Below, piece by piece: positions 1 through 10,345 of a stretch of DNA of 64,000 bases. The notes beneath the pieces are model-generated. The model was given only the letters and a program-made list of their open reading frames with translations, was not told where the DNA came from and ran no database searches. The DNA is from Tetracentron sinense (Eukaryota; Streptophyta; Magnoliopsida; Trochodendrales; Trochodendraceae). A program made the translations under genes and the position numbers. Position 1 is the stretch's first letter; each line of letters begins with the position of its first letter. Where the stretch lies: positions 10,502,047 through 10,566,046 of the forward strand of contig CM026570.1 of NCBI GenBank assembly GCA_015143295.1. The letters are read 5' to 3'.

Positions 1-180
1 AGTCTAGTGTCTTTGTATCCTTGTAGGGGTAAGATTTTATATCTCCCCATTGATTTTCCTTATTAATAAACTGGTAAGGGTATACCAAATCCCCCACTCC
101 TTCTGAGTGGTAGAAAAAAATGTATAGAAACTCATAACAACTAATATGTAAAGTGGGTCAGAGCTGCTTATGCAAAAACC

Positions 181-1030
181 CTTTTTTTTTTTTTCCTTGA
201 GATCATTTATTCCTAATTGTCTATATTTTTCTACAGAATATGATTTAGGTTATAAGAAAACAGATAGAAGGGTTCCTCCAAACACCTATAAGAAAAATTA
301 TCCCTGCAAAATATGTAAATCCATAAATTAGCACATGATTGACTACAATAATATTTATATATAAATATGCATAAATCACCCAGCTAAGAAACGCTTAATC
401 AAAAGTCTTTCTTAAAGATTATCGAAGCCTCCCATTGTGTGAGGTATATGGGAGCTCTATATCCGGCATTCAACTTAGCTCAAATTCACTCTGATCTATC
501 CCTACAAGCTTGCACTCCCTACAAGCTTGCACTGCTTGACGGAAGAGAATAGTATCCAACTTCCTTCAAAATGATCATTTATTGATTGTTAAAATAAAAT
601 ATTTAAATTATCCCATCCCATATAATCTAAAAATTTCAGTTTCATAAGGTTAAGTAACACATCACCAAATCAGAATTTAATATGATAAAATTTGTCACAA
701 AATTGATAGTCTCCCTATTATAGTGATGGTATCCAAGTTGTTGGATTGATCCAAAATGACTGCCCAGTCAGAACCTCCTAAAACTAAGTTAAGTTAGACG
801 GATCCAAAGACATATCTCTATAGGACTGTCAAGTAGAATAACCCTGTAGCTTTGTCCAAGACAGTCCAGTTGGAAAATTCTACAAAAGCTGGGATGGTTT
901 GTCCTAGCCAAACAACATCAAAAACCCCCAGAATCACAATCTCTTCTATACAGGGACTGAGAGTTGCTCTCAGTTTCAAATCCAAAAAGCTTTCAGCTTG
1001 TTTGATAAGCCCCAAAGTGTGTTTTACGAT
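181..1030. other. Unrecognised intergenic stretch missing from copy B
   Basis: Nothing convincing was recognised here. Copy B jumps from the equivalent of 180 to the equivalent of about 1093. Copy B keeps only the 3' half of the SINE that begins at 1041, so the difference is better read as a deletion in B than an insertion in A. Small overlapping reading frames on both strands at 818-1046 look like chance. Confidence 0.5.
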
Positions 1031-1040
1031 CTTCTCTAAA

Positions 1041-1211
1041 GCGTAGTGTCAACTAGTATAGTTGGTAAAGTCTCTTAGTGTCGTAGTAGAGACAGGGATC
1101 GAGTCCCACCTACATCAGGGTTGAGGGGGGAGGGAGGGTTACCCCTTATTGTGTAGCCCATAGTTCCATGTGGCCTCCCCCAAAAAAAAAAGAAAAAAAA
1201 GAAAAGGAGAA
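1041..1211 (+). mobile_element. tRNA-derived SINE with A and B boxes
   Basis: A pol III-type head has an A box (TAGTATAGTTGG, 1054-1065) and a B box (GGATCGAGTCC, 1096-1106). A short body and an A-rich tail (about 1183-1206) follow. It is flanked by a near-perfect 10-base target duplication, CTTCTCTAAA at 1031-1040 and CTTCTCTGAA at 1212-1221. That set of traits defines a tRNA-derived SINE. Copy B of the segmental duplication carries the same element from the B box onward at about 46438-46560, with its 5' half deleted. Confidence 0.75.
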
Positions 1212-2551
1212 CTTCTCTGAAACACTGTATATAGGGTAAAGACAAGACCCACAATAAATAAATGAGCACAACCCAACACTCACAAACGTTTTGGGTGGTA
1301 AAAATGTATTAAATTTATTAAATGCATTAAGGGTTCAAGTTGCAAGAATACCAGTGGAAGCAAACCACTACCCCATTCTTACACACGTCCCTTGATTTTC
1401 AACCTTGGGTTAGCTGAAAGCAAAGATCCAACAATTTATGGTGGATGAGAGATATACCATATCAACTCATACACTAAAGACAAATAAACAAACAAAAGTA
1501 TATTTTATTAAATTGCTTAAAATGAAATCAAATCCTACATTCTCATAGATTTCAAGGGGGACATATGGCGTGTGAAGAATGGGCCCAAGAATTTTCATTA
1601 GCACTCGCATCCTCGCGCCATGTACCCCTGCTCTCATACATACCTCGATTTTTTGTTACCTTTACTTTTTAGAAATACCCCTGTTCTGACTCTGGTTTTG
1701 ATTAATATTAGGGATGCTCTCTGTGCATATACCAAGGAGGACCCATTAATTACCAATCTCCATGGCCCATACTTCACACACCCTTATCTTTAAGACTTTT
1801 ATATTTTATTAGATGAGGATGCACGTGCAAAGCATGTGCTTGCATTTAAAATAATGTTGAATAGATATATTAAATAAACTATATATATAGGTGAAAAAAT
1901 AATAGACATTTGAGTTTCAATGCACGGTTTATTCAACAATGTTCCTTAGTCTAGTTGCAAAGTTGTTACATCTTAATTCAAGCATCATGTTGTGGCCTAA
2001 CTGTGGGACATGTACCAAAAAAAAGTTGAGTGGAGTGGACATAATCCGTTCACAAATATAAAACATGAGATAATAATAAACTTAAATGATGATTACATAA
2101 TAATACATTGTTGATAGCAATAAAACACAATCCCAATCAAGTAAAATTATAACAAGTTGGAGTTTGGCATCTTCTTTGTTGGTATTTAGCATTCTGCTTC
2201 TTGCATTGATATATCATACTTCCATTGATGTATTATACTTCAATTGGCTAAGTCATGGGCCACATGTTTGAGAATTTATTTTAATTATTTAACAGAAATC
2301 ATCACAAGTCTTTTGGTATAATGATATTAGAAAAATAAGAATTTTGCTATTGAGACCATCCAGGGTGGAGATCGTTCTAAGACGGCTTGACAAAAGCACG
2401 GGGATTCAATTTTTTTGAATCCCGCACCTTTTTTTTTTTGTTTCTCCATGCTACTGTGAGATGTTACAATTGTTAATAAGATGTTACAATTGTTATTTAG
2501 TTGTTATTGATATCCTTGGAGCACCAATAAAATTGTGGATCCTAACACCCT

Positions 2552-3072
2552 AAAATATATAGCTCAGGATTCTCTCGAGTTCAACTTGAGAGAATCTCTC
2601 GGGTTTGAACCCCTAGAGGTTGCCATGTGTCTCCTTTGACACCCCTTAACCATGGGTAAGGTTTCCCCACCCCTAGGGTTCACCCATCCATCATTGTTTT
2701 TTTTTAAAAAATATTAATTCTTTTTTTAAAATTATAAAACTGTTTTTAATATTAAAAAAACTCTAAAAACAGTTCTTTTTTTAAATTTAAAAAATAATAA
2801 TTAATATATATAGAAAAAAAACCAAGGATGAGTAGGTGAACCCTAGGGGTGGGTGAACCTTACCCATGGTTAAGGGGTGTCAAAGGATGCTGCGATCACA
2901 TAAAAACATAAACTTTAAGGCTCAATAGCTAAATACATGGCCTTGGTCACGACCAGCTACAGCGAAAATTCCATTAAAGAGCGTTTCCACGAGACACGTG
3001 GCGACTTCTAGGTGTTCAAACCGGAGAGATTCTCTCGAGTTGAACTCGAGACAATCCTGAGCCAAAATATAT
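2552..3072. mobile_element. Foldback MITE (Mutator-like) with 9-bp TSD and an empty site in copy B
   Basis: The element spans 2561-3063. Its inverted ends read (A/G)GCTCAGGATT then CTCGAGTTCAA and are flanked by a perfect 9-base duplication, AAAATATAT (2552-2560 and 3064-3072). The paralogous site at about 47848 in copy B has the flanks joined with no element, which confirms the borders apart from a 2-base slip. Inside the ends is the core seen many times in this window: TTAACCATGGGTAAGG and CCCTAGGG arms, an AT-rich loop, and the same arms inverted. About 95 bases of unrelated sequence (2888-2983) interrupt the right arm. There is no coding capacity. A 9-base duplication points to Mutator-type transposase. 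Confidence 0.85.
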
Positions 3073-4089
3073 TAATATTGTATCCTAATTCATAGAAGAA
3101 TGGTAATATAAGATATGATAAAATTTAAATAAAAGAAGTTAATCATTATTTTACCGAAAACATAGATGAGAAGAACCCCAATAAATAAATAAAACTAAAA
3201 AGGAAAATCAAAACTTGCTTACAACAAATGAAGAATTACTCATCCCATCTACCTAGTGTTAATTTGTTTTCTATCTGTACCTGCACAATATCATTAGGAA
3301 ATCACTAGTTAGAGTGAGAGTCTGGGAGAAATATACAAAGAGCACTAATTCATGCAAAGAGGTTCAAGGGAGAGAATAACAAAATAAATCGAAGGCTGCA
3401 ATTGCAAGAAAACTTAGAAAAACAACCACTTAACAATGACCAAAAACCTCTACAAAAATATATCAACAAATGCATTAAAAATAATAAATAAATAAAAACT
3501 GATAAAATCCGCGAATTGGCGTCTCCCAAGCTTCGAAAACATAACAGAAGAATAGTACACCTACCATGTCTATCCACGATTTGGGAGAAAAGAGATTGAA
3601 AAACAGAAAAGAAAATCATTGATAGTTTAGAGGAAAGAGAGGAGGGTGATTGAAGTGAGGTAGCGTGAGAAGGAGAGATAGGCATATAGTAACAAATAAA
3701 GAAGTATATAGTAGAAGAGTAAAGGGAGTGGCTTGCTTTTAAGAATACGAGGGCTATGATAATTGAGAAAGGAAAAACGTTTGTAACTTGTAAGGGGTAT
3801 AATGGGATAACTTCGGACAAAGGATGTAGAAGGAAATATATGTAATAGATGTTAAGAAGAAAAAGTTTTTGAGGGTTTAAGAACAATTTAGAGGAAGAGG
3901 AAGAGTACTAGGAGTGGTTTCCTTTTGAAAATATGAGGGATATGTCATCGCACTACCAAGCAGAGCTCTACTTCATGGCAGAAGAGTGGAACTCCCTTTT
4001 AGTGTAAAGGTGATGAAACTTTTGTAATCATGTGTTTATGCGTAGGATCTTACCTGGGATCGCAAATCTCAGGTTTGTCTATGAAGAAC

Positions 4090-4310
4090 TGTTCTAATCT
4101 AAGCAGTTTTGCAAAATACTTTTCCCTTTATAATTTCAAGATTGCCACTGCCAATAGGAAAAAATGGGAGTGCTGCTTTGTTTAGATATAGAGAGAATGA
4201 CACTTTCTCTGTGATTACAAAATTGCCACTGCCAATAGGTAAAAAGTGGAGCTCCACTTTGTATTTAAACTCTATTTGAAAATGTTTGTAAGGGAGCTCC
4301 ACTTTGTATT
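4090..4310. repeat. Imperfect tandem repeat around ATTGCCACTGCCAATAGG
   Basis: Two adjacent copies of about 80 bases share TTGCCACTGCCAATAGG, at about 4141 and 4221, and the following AAAAAGTGGAG...TTTGT...TTTA. Both copies persist in segmental copy B at about 48907-49040, so the tandem repeat predates the duplication. No function is visible. Confidence 0.6.
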
Positions 4311-4344
4311 TAAAGTCCGTTCAATTACACGGATATCCTTCATT

Positions 4345-4757
4345 ACTCCTATGCAGAGGCGGAGCCAGGGGGTGAGGGGGGTCATGGCCCCCCAAATTTT
4401 TTAAAATTTTAATATATATATAATTTTTTTTTAAATACATGATATATAAATTTTGTATATAGGGCCCCTAAAAAAAAATTAGAAATTTTTTATATGTATA
4501 ATATAAATTTATTGATTCTTTCCGTGTCCCTTTTAACCCTAGTTAAGATTTATCATCATAGGAGTTAATATTTTTTTAATAAAAACCAAGGGTAGATTGT
4601 ACAGGGTGAGTGAATCTTAATCACGGTTAACGGGTGTTAAAACGGACGTGTTGGTGAACCCTAAGGGTGGGTGAATCTTAACCACAGTTAAAGCTTGTCA
4701 AAAAGCAACACGTGGCAGTGTAAGTAGAATAATCGGACTCTCCCGAGTCCGGTTACA
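4345..4757. mobile_element. Decayed foldback/MULE-like remnants
   Basis: A GGCGGAGCCAGGGGG end, resembling the end of the element at 8040, is followed by an AT-rich stretch. Two partial copies of the core then follow (TGAATCTTAA...GTTAA...GTGTTAAAACGGACGTG), ending in CGGACTCTCCCGAGTCCGG, a short perfect hairpin at 4735-4753. The equivalent copy B sequence is at 49070-49640. There is no coding content. Confidence 0.5.
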
Positions 4758-4783
4758 TCTAATCTTGGGTGGGTGAATCTTAC

Positions 4784-4993
4784 CTAGGGAATCTCCGCCG
4801 CGAATTTCCCCCATGGCCTACGACGTACGCCTCTGTAGTGTCTCTCCCCAGAATCCGACGATATTTGGATGGCAACTGTCGCCGGCGGTTTGGACGGCTC
4901 CGTGAAGTCCAACCACTCTTGTTTCATGACTGGAGGGAGATTGATCTTCAAAGACGGTCGGCGATCGTTGGAGCTAGCTTGAGAACTAGACAT
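4784..4993 (-). pseudogene. Truncated AP2/ERF transcription factor fragment
   Basis: The frame runs from an ATG at 4993 for about 70 residues and enters an AP2/ERF DNA-binding domain with the diagnostic RHYRGVRRRPWGKFAAEI. It stops abruptly one residue later, where the sequence becomes a MITE arm (GGGTGAATCTTACC). A real ERF would continue for about 45 more residues of the AP2 fold, so this cannot bind DNA normally. An open frame upstream of the ATG up to 5215 probably represents 5'-UTR; a TTTATATA box lies on the minus strand near 5097. Foldback-element arms lie immediately on both sides (to 4790 and from 5259), and copy B lacks the fragment. This suggests gene-fragment capture or transposon-mediated rearrangement. 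ERF identity is secure; the route is inference. Confidence 0.8.
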
Positions 4994-5258
4994 GAAGGTT
5001 TTTGGCGTTGTTAAATCAATGGTTTCGGGTTTTATGTCGAAAATGAAGAAATTGTTTTGATTCTCATAGAAAGGAATGGGATTAGTGAGAGAGGTATATA
5101 AAGAGGAAAAAGAGACTTTCATGCAAGGTTCCTTCACAGGAGAAGGAAGCATAAAGCATCTCCGTTTCAATATCCTATTTCCCGGGTACTTCCAAAAAAA
5201 ATTGCAAATCTTCATATATATATATGAATTTACTCAAATACCCCTAATTACAGAAAAA

Positions 5259-5542
5259 CTAAGGTTCACCCACCCCTCGGGTTAACCCACCCATCGTTGG
5301 TTTTTTTTTTTTTTTTAAATATTAATTCTTTTTTTTAAATTAAAAAACTGTTTTTAATATTAAAAAAACTCTAAAAACAGTTTTTTTAATTTAAAAAAAA
5401 TATATCAAGGATGGGTGGATGAACCCTAGGGGTAGGTGAATCTTACCCATGGTTAAGGGGTTTCAAAGGAGACACATGGCGACCTCTAGGGGTGATAACC
5501 GGATTTGCCAAATCCGGTTATCACCGTAGAGGATTTGACTCC
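5259..5542. mobile_element. Left-truncated foldback MITE
   Basis: Core arms (AAGGTTCACCCACCCC to GGTGAATCTTACCC) surround an A/T-rich loop and are followed by a complete right end, GACCTCTAGGGGTGATAACCGGATTTGCC...GGATTTGACTCC. The left terminal inverted repeat is missing; the ERF fragment abuts it. It ends five bases (CGTTT) before the next copy. Confidence 0.65.
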
Positions 5543-5547
5543 CGTTT

Positions 5548-5921
5548 GGAGCCAAAAGATCTACGGTGGCAAATCCGGTTATCACCCCTAGAGGTCACCA
5601 CGTGTCTCCTTTGACACCCCTTAACCGTGGGTAAGGTTCACTCACCTCAAGGGTTCACCCACTCATAGTTGGTTTTTTTTTTTTTTTTTTTAATATTATA
5701 TCTTTTTTTAAAATTAAAAAACTGTTTTTAATATTAAAAAAACTCTAAAAACAGTTTTTTAATTTTAAAAAAAAAATTATTATTAAAAAAAAAAAAAATC
5801 AAGGATGGGTGAGTGAACCCTAGGGGTAGGTGAATCTTACCCATGATTAATGGGTTTCAAAGGAGACACGTGGTGACCTCTAGGGGCCAAATCCGGTTAT
5901 CACCGTTGAGGATTTGACTCC
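5548..5921. mobile_element. Complete foldback MITE in tandem with the preceding copy
   Basis: The ends are GGAGCCAAAAGATCTACGG and its inverted partner ...GGATTTGACTCC. Both copies are followed by CGTTT (5543-5547 and 5922-5926), giving a head-to-tail array of unit plus CGTTT. That is better explained by unequal exchange or template switching than by two independent insertions. It is noncoding. Confidence 0.7.
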
Positions 5922-5926
5922 CGTTT

Positions 5927-6270
5927 AAAATAGTCCTGCATTAGGAGTAGCTCCACCGGCATAAATAAAAATCTGATAGCTGTCCCATAATTTCTTGAGA
6001 AAGCCAATAATCTTTTTTTTTACAAAATATGTTTAGGGTAGAATAAAACGGTTCTCATCAGGAGGGAGGGGATTTATTCACTCACTCATTCCCTGTATAA
6101 ACGATTACTTGAGACACACTACAGTGACTCCCTGTACAGGTGCTCCACAATAATCAACCTATGGTGTGTTTTTTTATGTTATACCCATACCTCTTAACCA
6201 AAAAAAATCAAATTCGCTTGCGACTGGGTGTCAATATACCGTTATAATTTCTTATCGGCTGGATACTTAT
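5927..6270. other. Intergenic, nothing recognised
   Basis: AT-rich sequence without a convincing reading frame, repeat or RNA gene. A GAGGGAGGGGATTTATTCACTCACTCATTCC tract is the only notable composition. Confidence 0.4.
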
Positions 6271-6460
6271 CTTCGCAAAGGTGTATAAGGGACCACAACT
6301 CCTCCACTAGCCATGCTCTTTTGGAATGAGTGTGTGGGTTTACCTTATACAACTTCGCAAAAGTGTATAATTGACCACAAATCCTCCATCAGCCATGTTC
6401 TTTTAGAGTGAGTGTGTGGATTTACCCTTATACAACTTCACAAAGGTGTATAAGTAGATT
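6271..6460. repeat. Tandem repeat, unit about 82 bp, 2.3 copies
   Basis: Unit 1 (6271-6352) and unit 2 (6353-6435) both begin CTTCGCAAA(G/A)GTGTATAA and contain TGACCACAA-like text, CCATG(C/T)TCTTTT and GTGTGTGG(G/A)TTTACC. A third partial unit starts at 6436. It may be a minisatellite or a transposon subterminal repeat. No gene overlaps it. Confidence 0.8.
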
Positions 6461-7139
6461 TTGGAAGGTAGAGGTAAGTTACTAAAATTTTCTAATACTA
6501 ACATGATACTTCTAAATAGAATAAATTAGAAGGGTATTACTAAATATCAGAACACCAGAGGGTTACTATAAAACCTTTATTTATTTTGGTCAACTTTTAC
6601 ACAATGTTTTTTTTTTTTCTTTCTGATTTAAAAAAGAAAAACAGAGAATGAATTTACTATGACAGTTAGTCTGTTTTTTCAAGATCCCACATGCCACTTG
6701 CATGACATATATATATTAGAAAAATAAACTTTTCTTTTTTCCTTCTTTATAAGTTTTTACTTTTTTTCACAACAAACAACCATGTGTAAGTAGGGTTGTA
6801 AATGGATAGGATTTAGATTCCAATCATATTCAATCTAATTAAATATCATATTCAAGATTCGTCGAATTATAAATTGATCAATTTGGGTTGGAATTTGATT
6901 ATTTACTCAAACTTCAGATTCGAACATGATTTAATTAATATTAAATTTTAAAAAATATTATTTGAGTACATAAAAATTGTATGATTTTTTTTTATAAATA
7001 ATTTAAATAAAAGCAAACATAATATTCAAAGGTCTGGTGGAGCTGTCGAGTCTCACAACTTAGGGTTTCCTTTAACATGGATAGTTTTTCTCTTTGGGTT
7101 CATTGGAGACCACATGGACCTATGGGCAACGAGAAGTAG
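6461..7139. other. Intergenic, AT-rich, nothing recognised
   Basis: A/T-rich sequence with many homopolymer runs and no supported gene, RNA or repeat boundary. Confidence 0.4.
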
Positions 7140-7212
7140 CCAAGGAGACATGTGGCGACCTCTAGGGGTTCAAACCGAAGAGAGTCTCCCCGGTTTGAAC
7201 TCGAGAGGATCC
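7140..7212. mobile_element. Isolated right end of the foldback MITE family
   Basis: GACATGTGGCGACCTCTAGG is followed by GGTTCAAACCGAAGAGAGTC and ends TCCTAAGCCT. This matches the right terminus of the element at 2561-3063. No matching left end was seen, so it is a truncated copy. Confidence 0.6.
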
Positions 7213-7860
7213 TAAGCCTAATTTAATTGTTAAAATGACCAAACTAACTTATTTAACATTTTTAAGAAGAGAAAATAATTGGGGTCTTCTCAGCCTTACC
7301 ACCCTCACGCCTTATTTGACTGTGTAAACAGAAGGGTTGGGCCTGGTCATCGGTTCAAATTCTCACCTGTCCCATTGCAATGAAGTATGAGGAATCGTTC
7401 TCTCAATTTTTCAATTTTTTCCGGTTCAACGATAGAGAGTTAGGCTGCAACCCAGCTAGCAAGGTTACTATCTGTTCTGGGTTAATTAGTGCATGAATGA
7501 GTGGATATTCAACCATCACGCCCACTATGGACTTGATCCCACATCAAACGAGTGGTGACATGCACACACTACCGATGGGCCGAACATTGCTAGTTCTCTA
7601 TAATTTTCTACTAAATATGATTTAAGATCAAATGAAAAAGATAGAAGGGTGTACAAGTTAAGTATTTTTTAACCTTCTAATTAAGGATGGTTTTTAGAGG
7701 TTTTTTGTTTGTTTGTTTTGGTGTAGGCATCATGTATCTACATTAGTACGGTTAGTGCTTGTTAGCGTGACATTGGAGTTCTTGCAACTCATACCCTTGG
7801 GGGAATTGGATCCCCCAACCTCACTCCATTGAAGGCCACACCCTTACCACTCATGTAAGA
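7213..7860. other. Intergenic without a supported gene
   Basis: Unique-looking sequence. A B-box-like GGTTCAAATTC lies at about 7353 but has no convincing A box, so neither a tRNA nor a SINE is called. No reading frame resembles a protein. Confidence 0.4.
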
Positions 7861-7865
7861 GGCGG

Positions 7866-8010
7866 GGACACCCCTCTTTTGTTTGTTTTCTACTCTGATT
7901 TTTTTTAATATATATATAGGGTCCATGCCAGACCCCATGGACACCCCTCTTTATTTGTTTTCTAATCTTATTATTATTTTTAAAAATATATAGGGGTCCA
8001 TGCCATAGGC
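7866..8010. repeat. Tandem duplication, unit about 70 bp
   Basis: Two copies of GGACACCCCTCTTT...TTTGTTTTCTA(C/A)TCT...TATATAGGG(G)TCCATGCCA are adjacent, at about 7866-7930 and 7939-8010. They have diverged in the A/T-rich middle. It is noncoding. Confidence 0.65.
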
Positions 8011-8030
8011 TTAAAAAAAAAAAAAAAAAA

Positions 8031-8705
8031 GGTTCTCATCAGGGGCAGAGCCAAGAATTTTTCATTTTGGGGGTGGGGAGAAAAAAAATTTTGGGTAATT
8101 TTTTTTTTTGAGAATTTTTTCCCAGTAATTCCTTGAGGTCGCCACTTGTCCCTATTGATACCCCTTAACCGTGGTTGAGATTCACCACCTATCCTTGGTT
8201 TTTTTTTTTCAAATTATCAAATTATTTTTCAAACCCTAGTTAAAATTCACTAATTCCAAAGGTTAAAAAAAATTAATATTTTTTTCTAAAAATAAGGATA
8301 AGTAGGTGTTTCAAATTATCAAATTATTTTTCAAACCCTAGTTAAAATTCATTAATTCCAAAGGTTAAAAAAAAATTAATATTTTTTTCTAAAAATAAGG
8401 ATAAGTAGGTGAATCCTAAGAGTGAGTGAATTTCAAACATAATTAAGAGGTGTCAATCGGGACATGTGGCGACCTAAAACGGACTCCATTGGAGGGCCCA
8501 CTATATATATGACAAAAAAATTGGGGGGGCCACTATATATATAAAAAAATTTGGGAGGGCCAAATAAAAAAAAAAAATTGAGAGGCCCATAGTTTCATAG
8601 CAAAACTAAGAGGAATTACAAAAAATGTGGCCACGGGGGGAGGGGGGAGGGGGGCGGGGCATGGCTCCCCCTCGCCTCCCCCCTGGCTCCGTTCCTGGTT
8701 CTCAT
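8031..8705. mobile_element. MULE-like element with perfect 9-bp TSD GGTTCTCAT
   Basis: The element runs 8040-8696 between identical GGTTCTCAT repeats (8031-8039 and 8697-8705). The ends are inverted: CAGGGGCAGAGCCAAG, and CCTGGCTCCGTTCCT read on the other strand. A copy of the foldback core sits inside (about 8135-8480, GAGGTCGCC to GGCGACC). It also contains a direct repeat of CAAATTATCAAATTATTTTTCAAACCCTAG (at about 8210 and 8308). No transposase is encoded, so it is non-autonomous. The right end carries a G-rich run, 8636-8660. Confidence 0.8.
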
Positions 8706-8851
8706 TGATTTCAAGGACCCATTACCATTCTCTATGGTGTGGGGAGCATGAGCCAAAGAAATTTCGTTAGTACTCACATCCTTGTTCCATCTATCTCTCC
8801 AGTCATACTGACTTTGGCTTTTTGTTAACTAACTTTCTACTTCATAAAGGG

Positions 8852-9022
8852 AAAGTGATTAAAAACTTAGGATAGTATAATCGAGAGGGCAGCAGAAATT
8901 CAACGAGCCCAGTGTACATGCTTTAAATCGTTGGTCTCACTTAATGTTTGGCGCCATTGAATTATCAAGCGGATGGCCCAACTCTCTATTGTACCAACTA
9001 TCGAGAGTTTTAAATCACTTTG
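8852..9022. mobile_element. Small MITE with AAAGTGATT ends
   Basis: It is bounded by AAAGTGATTAAAAACT and the inverted GAGTTTTAAATCACTTT. The interior matches the elements at 11310-11811 and 11819-12017 (GCC CACTTGA... and TATCGAGAG). No clear target duplication was seen. It is noncoding. Confidence 0.6.
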
Positions 9023-9338
9023 TTCCTCACTCTCGTAAAGCCGCCCCTACAACTGCCATAAACTTTGTTTGATTTTTTTTAATCCTATTATTAATTTTTA
9101 TTCTGTGTTTTTTTTTTTTAAATCAAGAGTAGATCAATCTTAGGGGTGAGTGAATTTTCACCACAATTAAAAGGAGATTACAGGGGACGCATGGCAAGAA
9201 AAGAGGAGTCGAGACCGCCTCCTCACGTCACCAACCGAGGAGGTGATTATTTTCCTTTAGAAATGCCCCTCCATTCTTTTACTTTGATTTTGATAAGGAA
9301 AATGCTTAGCTTACAATCAGTGCGCTAGATAGCATACC

Positions 9339-10335
9339 AAACGGTCCCCATTGGTCCACATCCCCTTTTTAAACATCCATTAATTGTGGTTAAGATTGTT
9401 GGAATTTTTTATTGTGATACAAATTTTAATGCATTTTTGATGTCTTTTAAAGTCTTAATTTTGTAACCATCTTTTGTATTTTAAATGACTTTTATTTTTG
9501 TAACTCATTTCATAAGTGGTCTGTTTAATGCTCATTATCATCATGGTAGAGAAATCTCTATTATAAAAGAGGTTTAATCTCTAAGGTTTCTTGTAGAAAA
9601 GGTTTTCATCTCTAAGATTTTTGGTACAGAAAAAGAATGGAGTCTTTCATCTTATATCTTGTTGATATCGAGTTGGTTTTTCGAGTCTAATTTGTGAGTG
9701 CACGCTATTAGACCGCGGCTATTGAATTCTAGAGATCGGCCGCCATAACCCGTTTGCATCAAGGGAGATACTCTAAAGGGGCGAAATCGGTCTTAAGGAC
9801 AGTGTATTGTGCCTCAATCAAAATTCTAATTGATAAGTTTCTCTACTTCTTATATTTTTCAGTATTTTATTAAATTGATATTGACAAAATACTTGTGTTT
9901 TATATATAATCTTTGAGTACCAAAAAAAAAATTAAAATAAAATATAAAATATATATATTTATATATATATATATATATATAATCTTTAAGTTTCATTTTC
10001 ATATTTGTTAGTCAATGATCTCTAATTTTTATAACAAAGATTACCTATCCTTAGGGATCATCCGTCCAACCATGGTTCTTAGATAAATAAATATTTAATC
10101 TTGAATTAGTCAAATTTGACCATTATTAAAAGGAGTAACTAGTGTACCGAGCGATCCTCATTGTTCGACATCTCCTTTTTAAATACCTATTAATTGTGGT
10201 TAAGATTCATCCACCCTTAGGGTTTATTCATCCAACCATGGGTTTTAGAAAGAAAAAGAAATTTAATCTTAAGCTTAACCATTATTAAAAGGGCTGAAAA
10301 GGGACACGGATCACGGTGGTACACTAATCACGGCT
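9339..10335. mobile_element. Foldback MITE remnant split by a solo LTR
   Basis: Left and right parts share CTTTTTAAA(C/T)A(T)CC(A/T)TTAATTGTGGTTAAGATT (at 9367 and 10169) and the inverted ends around GTACC(G/A)AGCG. The core reads through AAGAT into CCTTAGGG once the inserted LTR (9397-10036) is removed. This is an older member of the same foldback group. Terminal borders are uncertain. Confidence 0.5.
9397..10036. mobile_element. Solo LTR with TSD AAGAT
   Basis: A 640-base sequence starts TGTTGGAATTTT, ends TTTTATAACA and is flanked by AAGAT on both sides (9392-9396 and 10037-10041). TG...CA termini, a 5-base duplication and no internal domain indicate a solo LTR left by recombination. It interrupts a foldback MITE whose sequence is continuous across the site. 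A TA microsatellite lies at about 9953-9981. The parent family is unassigned. Confidence 0.8.
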
Positions 10336-10345
10336 CCTTTGGTAA

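Larger units (their letters stand above)
1..4757. repeat. Segmental duplication, copy A
   Basis: This stretch matches 46243-49640 over nearly its whole length in the same orientation, with high identity by eye. Examples are the shared text at 1-180 and 46250-46430, at 1270-2250 and 46600-47530, and at 3066-4310 and 47850-49050. Copy B lies between the two NLR-jacalin genes, just upstream (5') of the first. Copy A therefore probably also sits just upstream of a gene that ends left of the window. The copies differ by discrete insertions and deletions: 2561-3063 is present only in A, 49399-49545 only in B, and about 900 bases after 180 are missing in B. No gene was recognised inside. The duplication ends at about 4757, where A continues into an ERF fragment. 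Confidence 0.9.

Noticed and set aside
818..1046. Overlapping small frames on both strands
   Set aside because: No homology recognised, and overlapping frames on both strands suggest chance.
3350..3886. 178-residue minus-strand open frame
   Set aside because: Low-complexity Leu/Ser/Phe-rich text with no known domain. The duplicate in copy B (48129-48663) is broken by frameshifts, so it is not under coding constraint.
4769..5014. Plus-strand frame over the ERF fragment
   Set aside because: The opposite strand gives an unmistakable AP2/ERF domain; this frame is its shadow.
7320..7390. Possible tRNA gene or SINE at GGTTCAAATTC
   Set aside because: Only a B-box-like motif. No A box at the right distance, no cloverleaf and no tail with target duplication.
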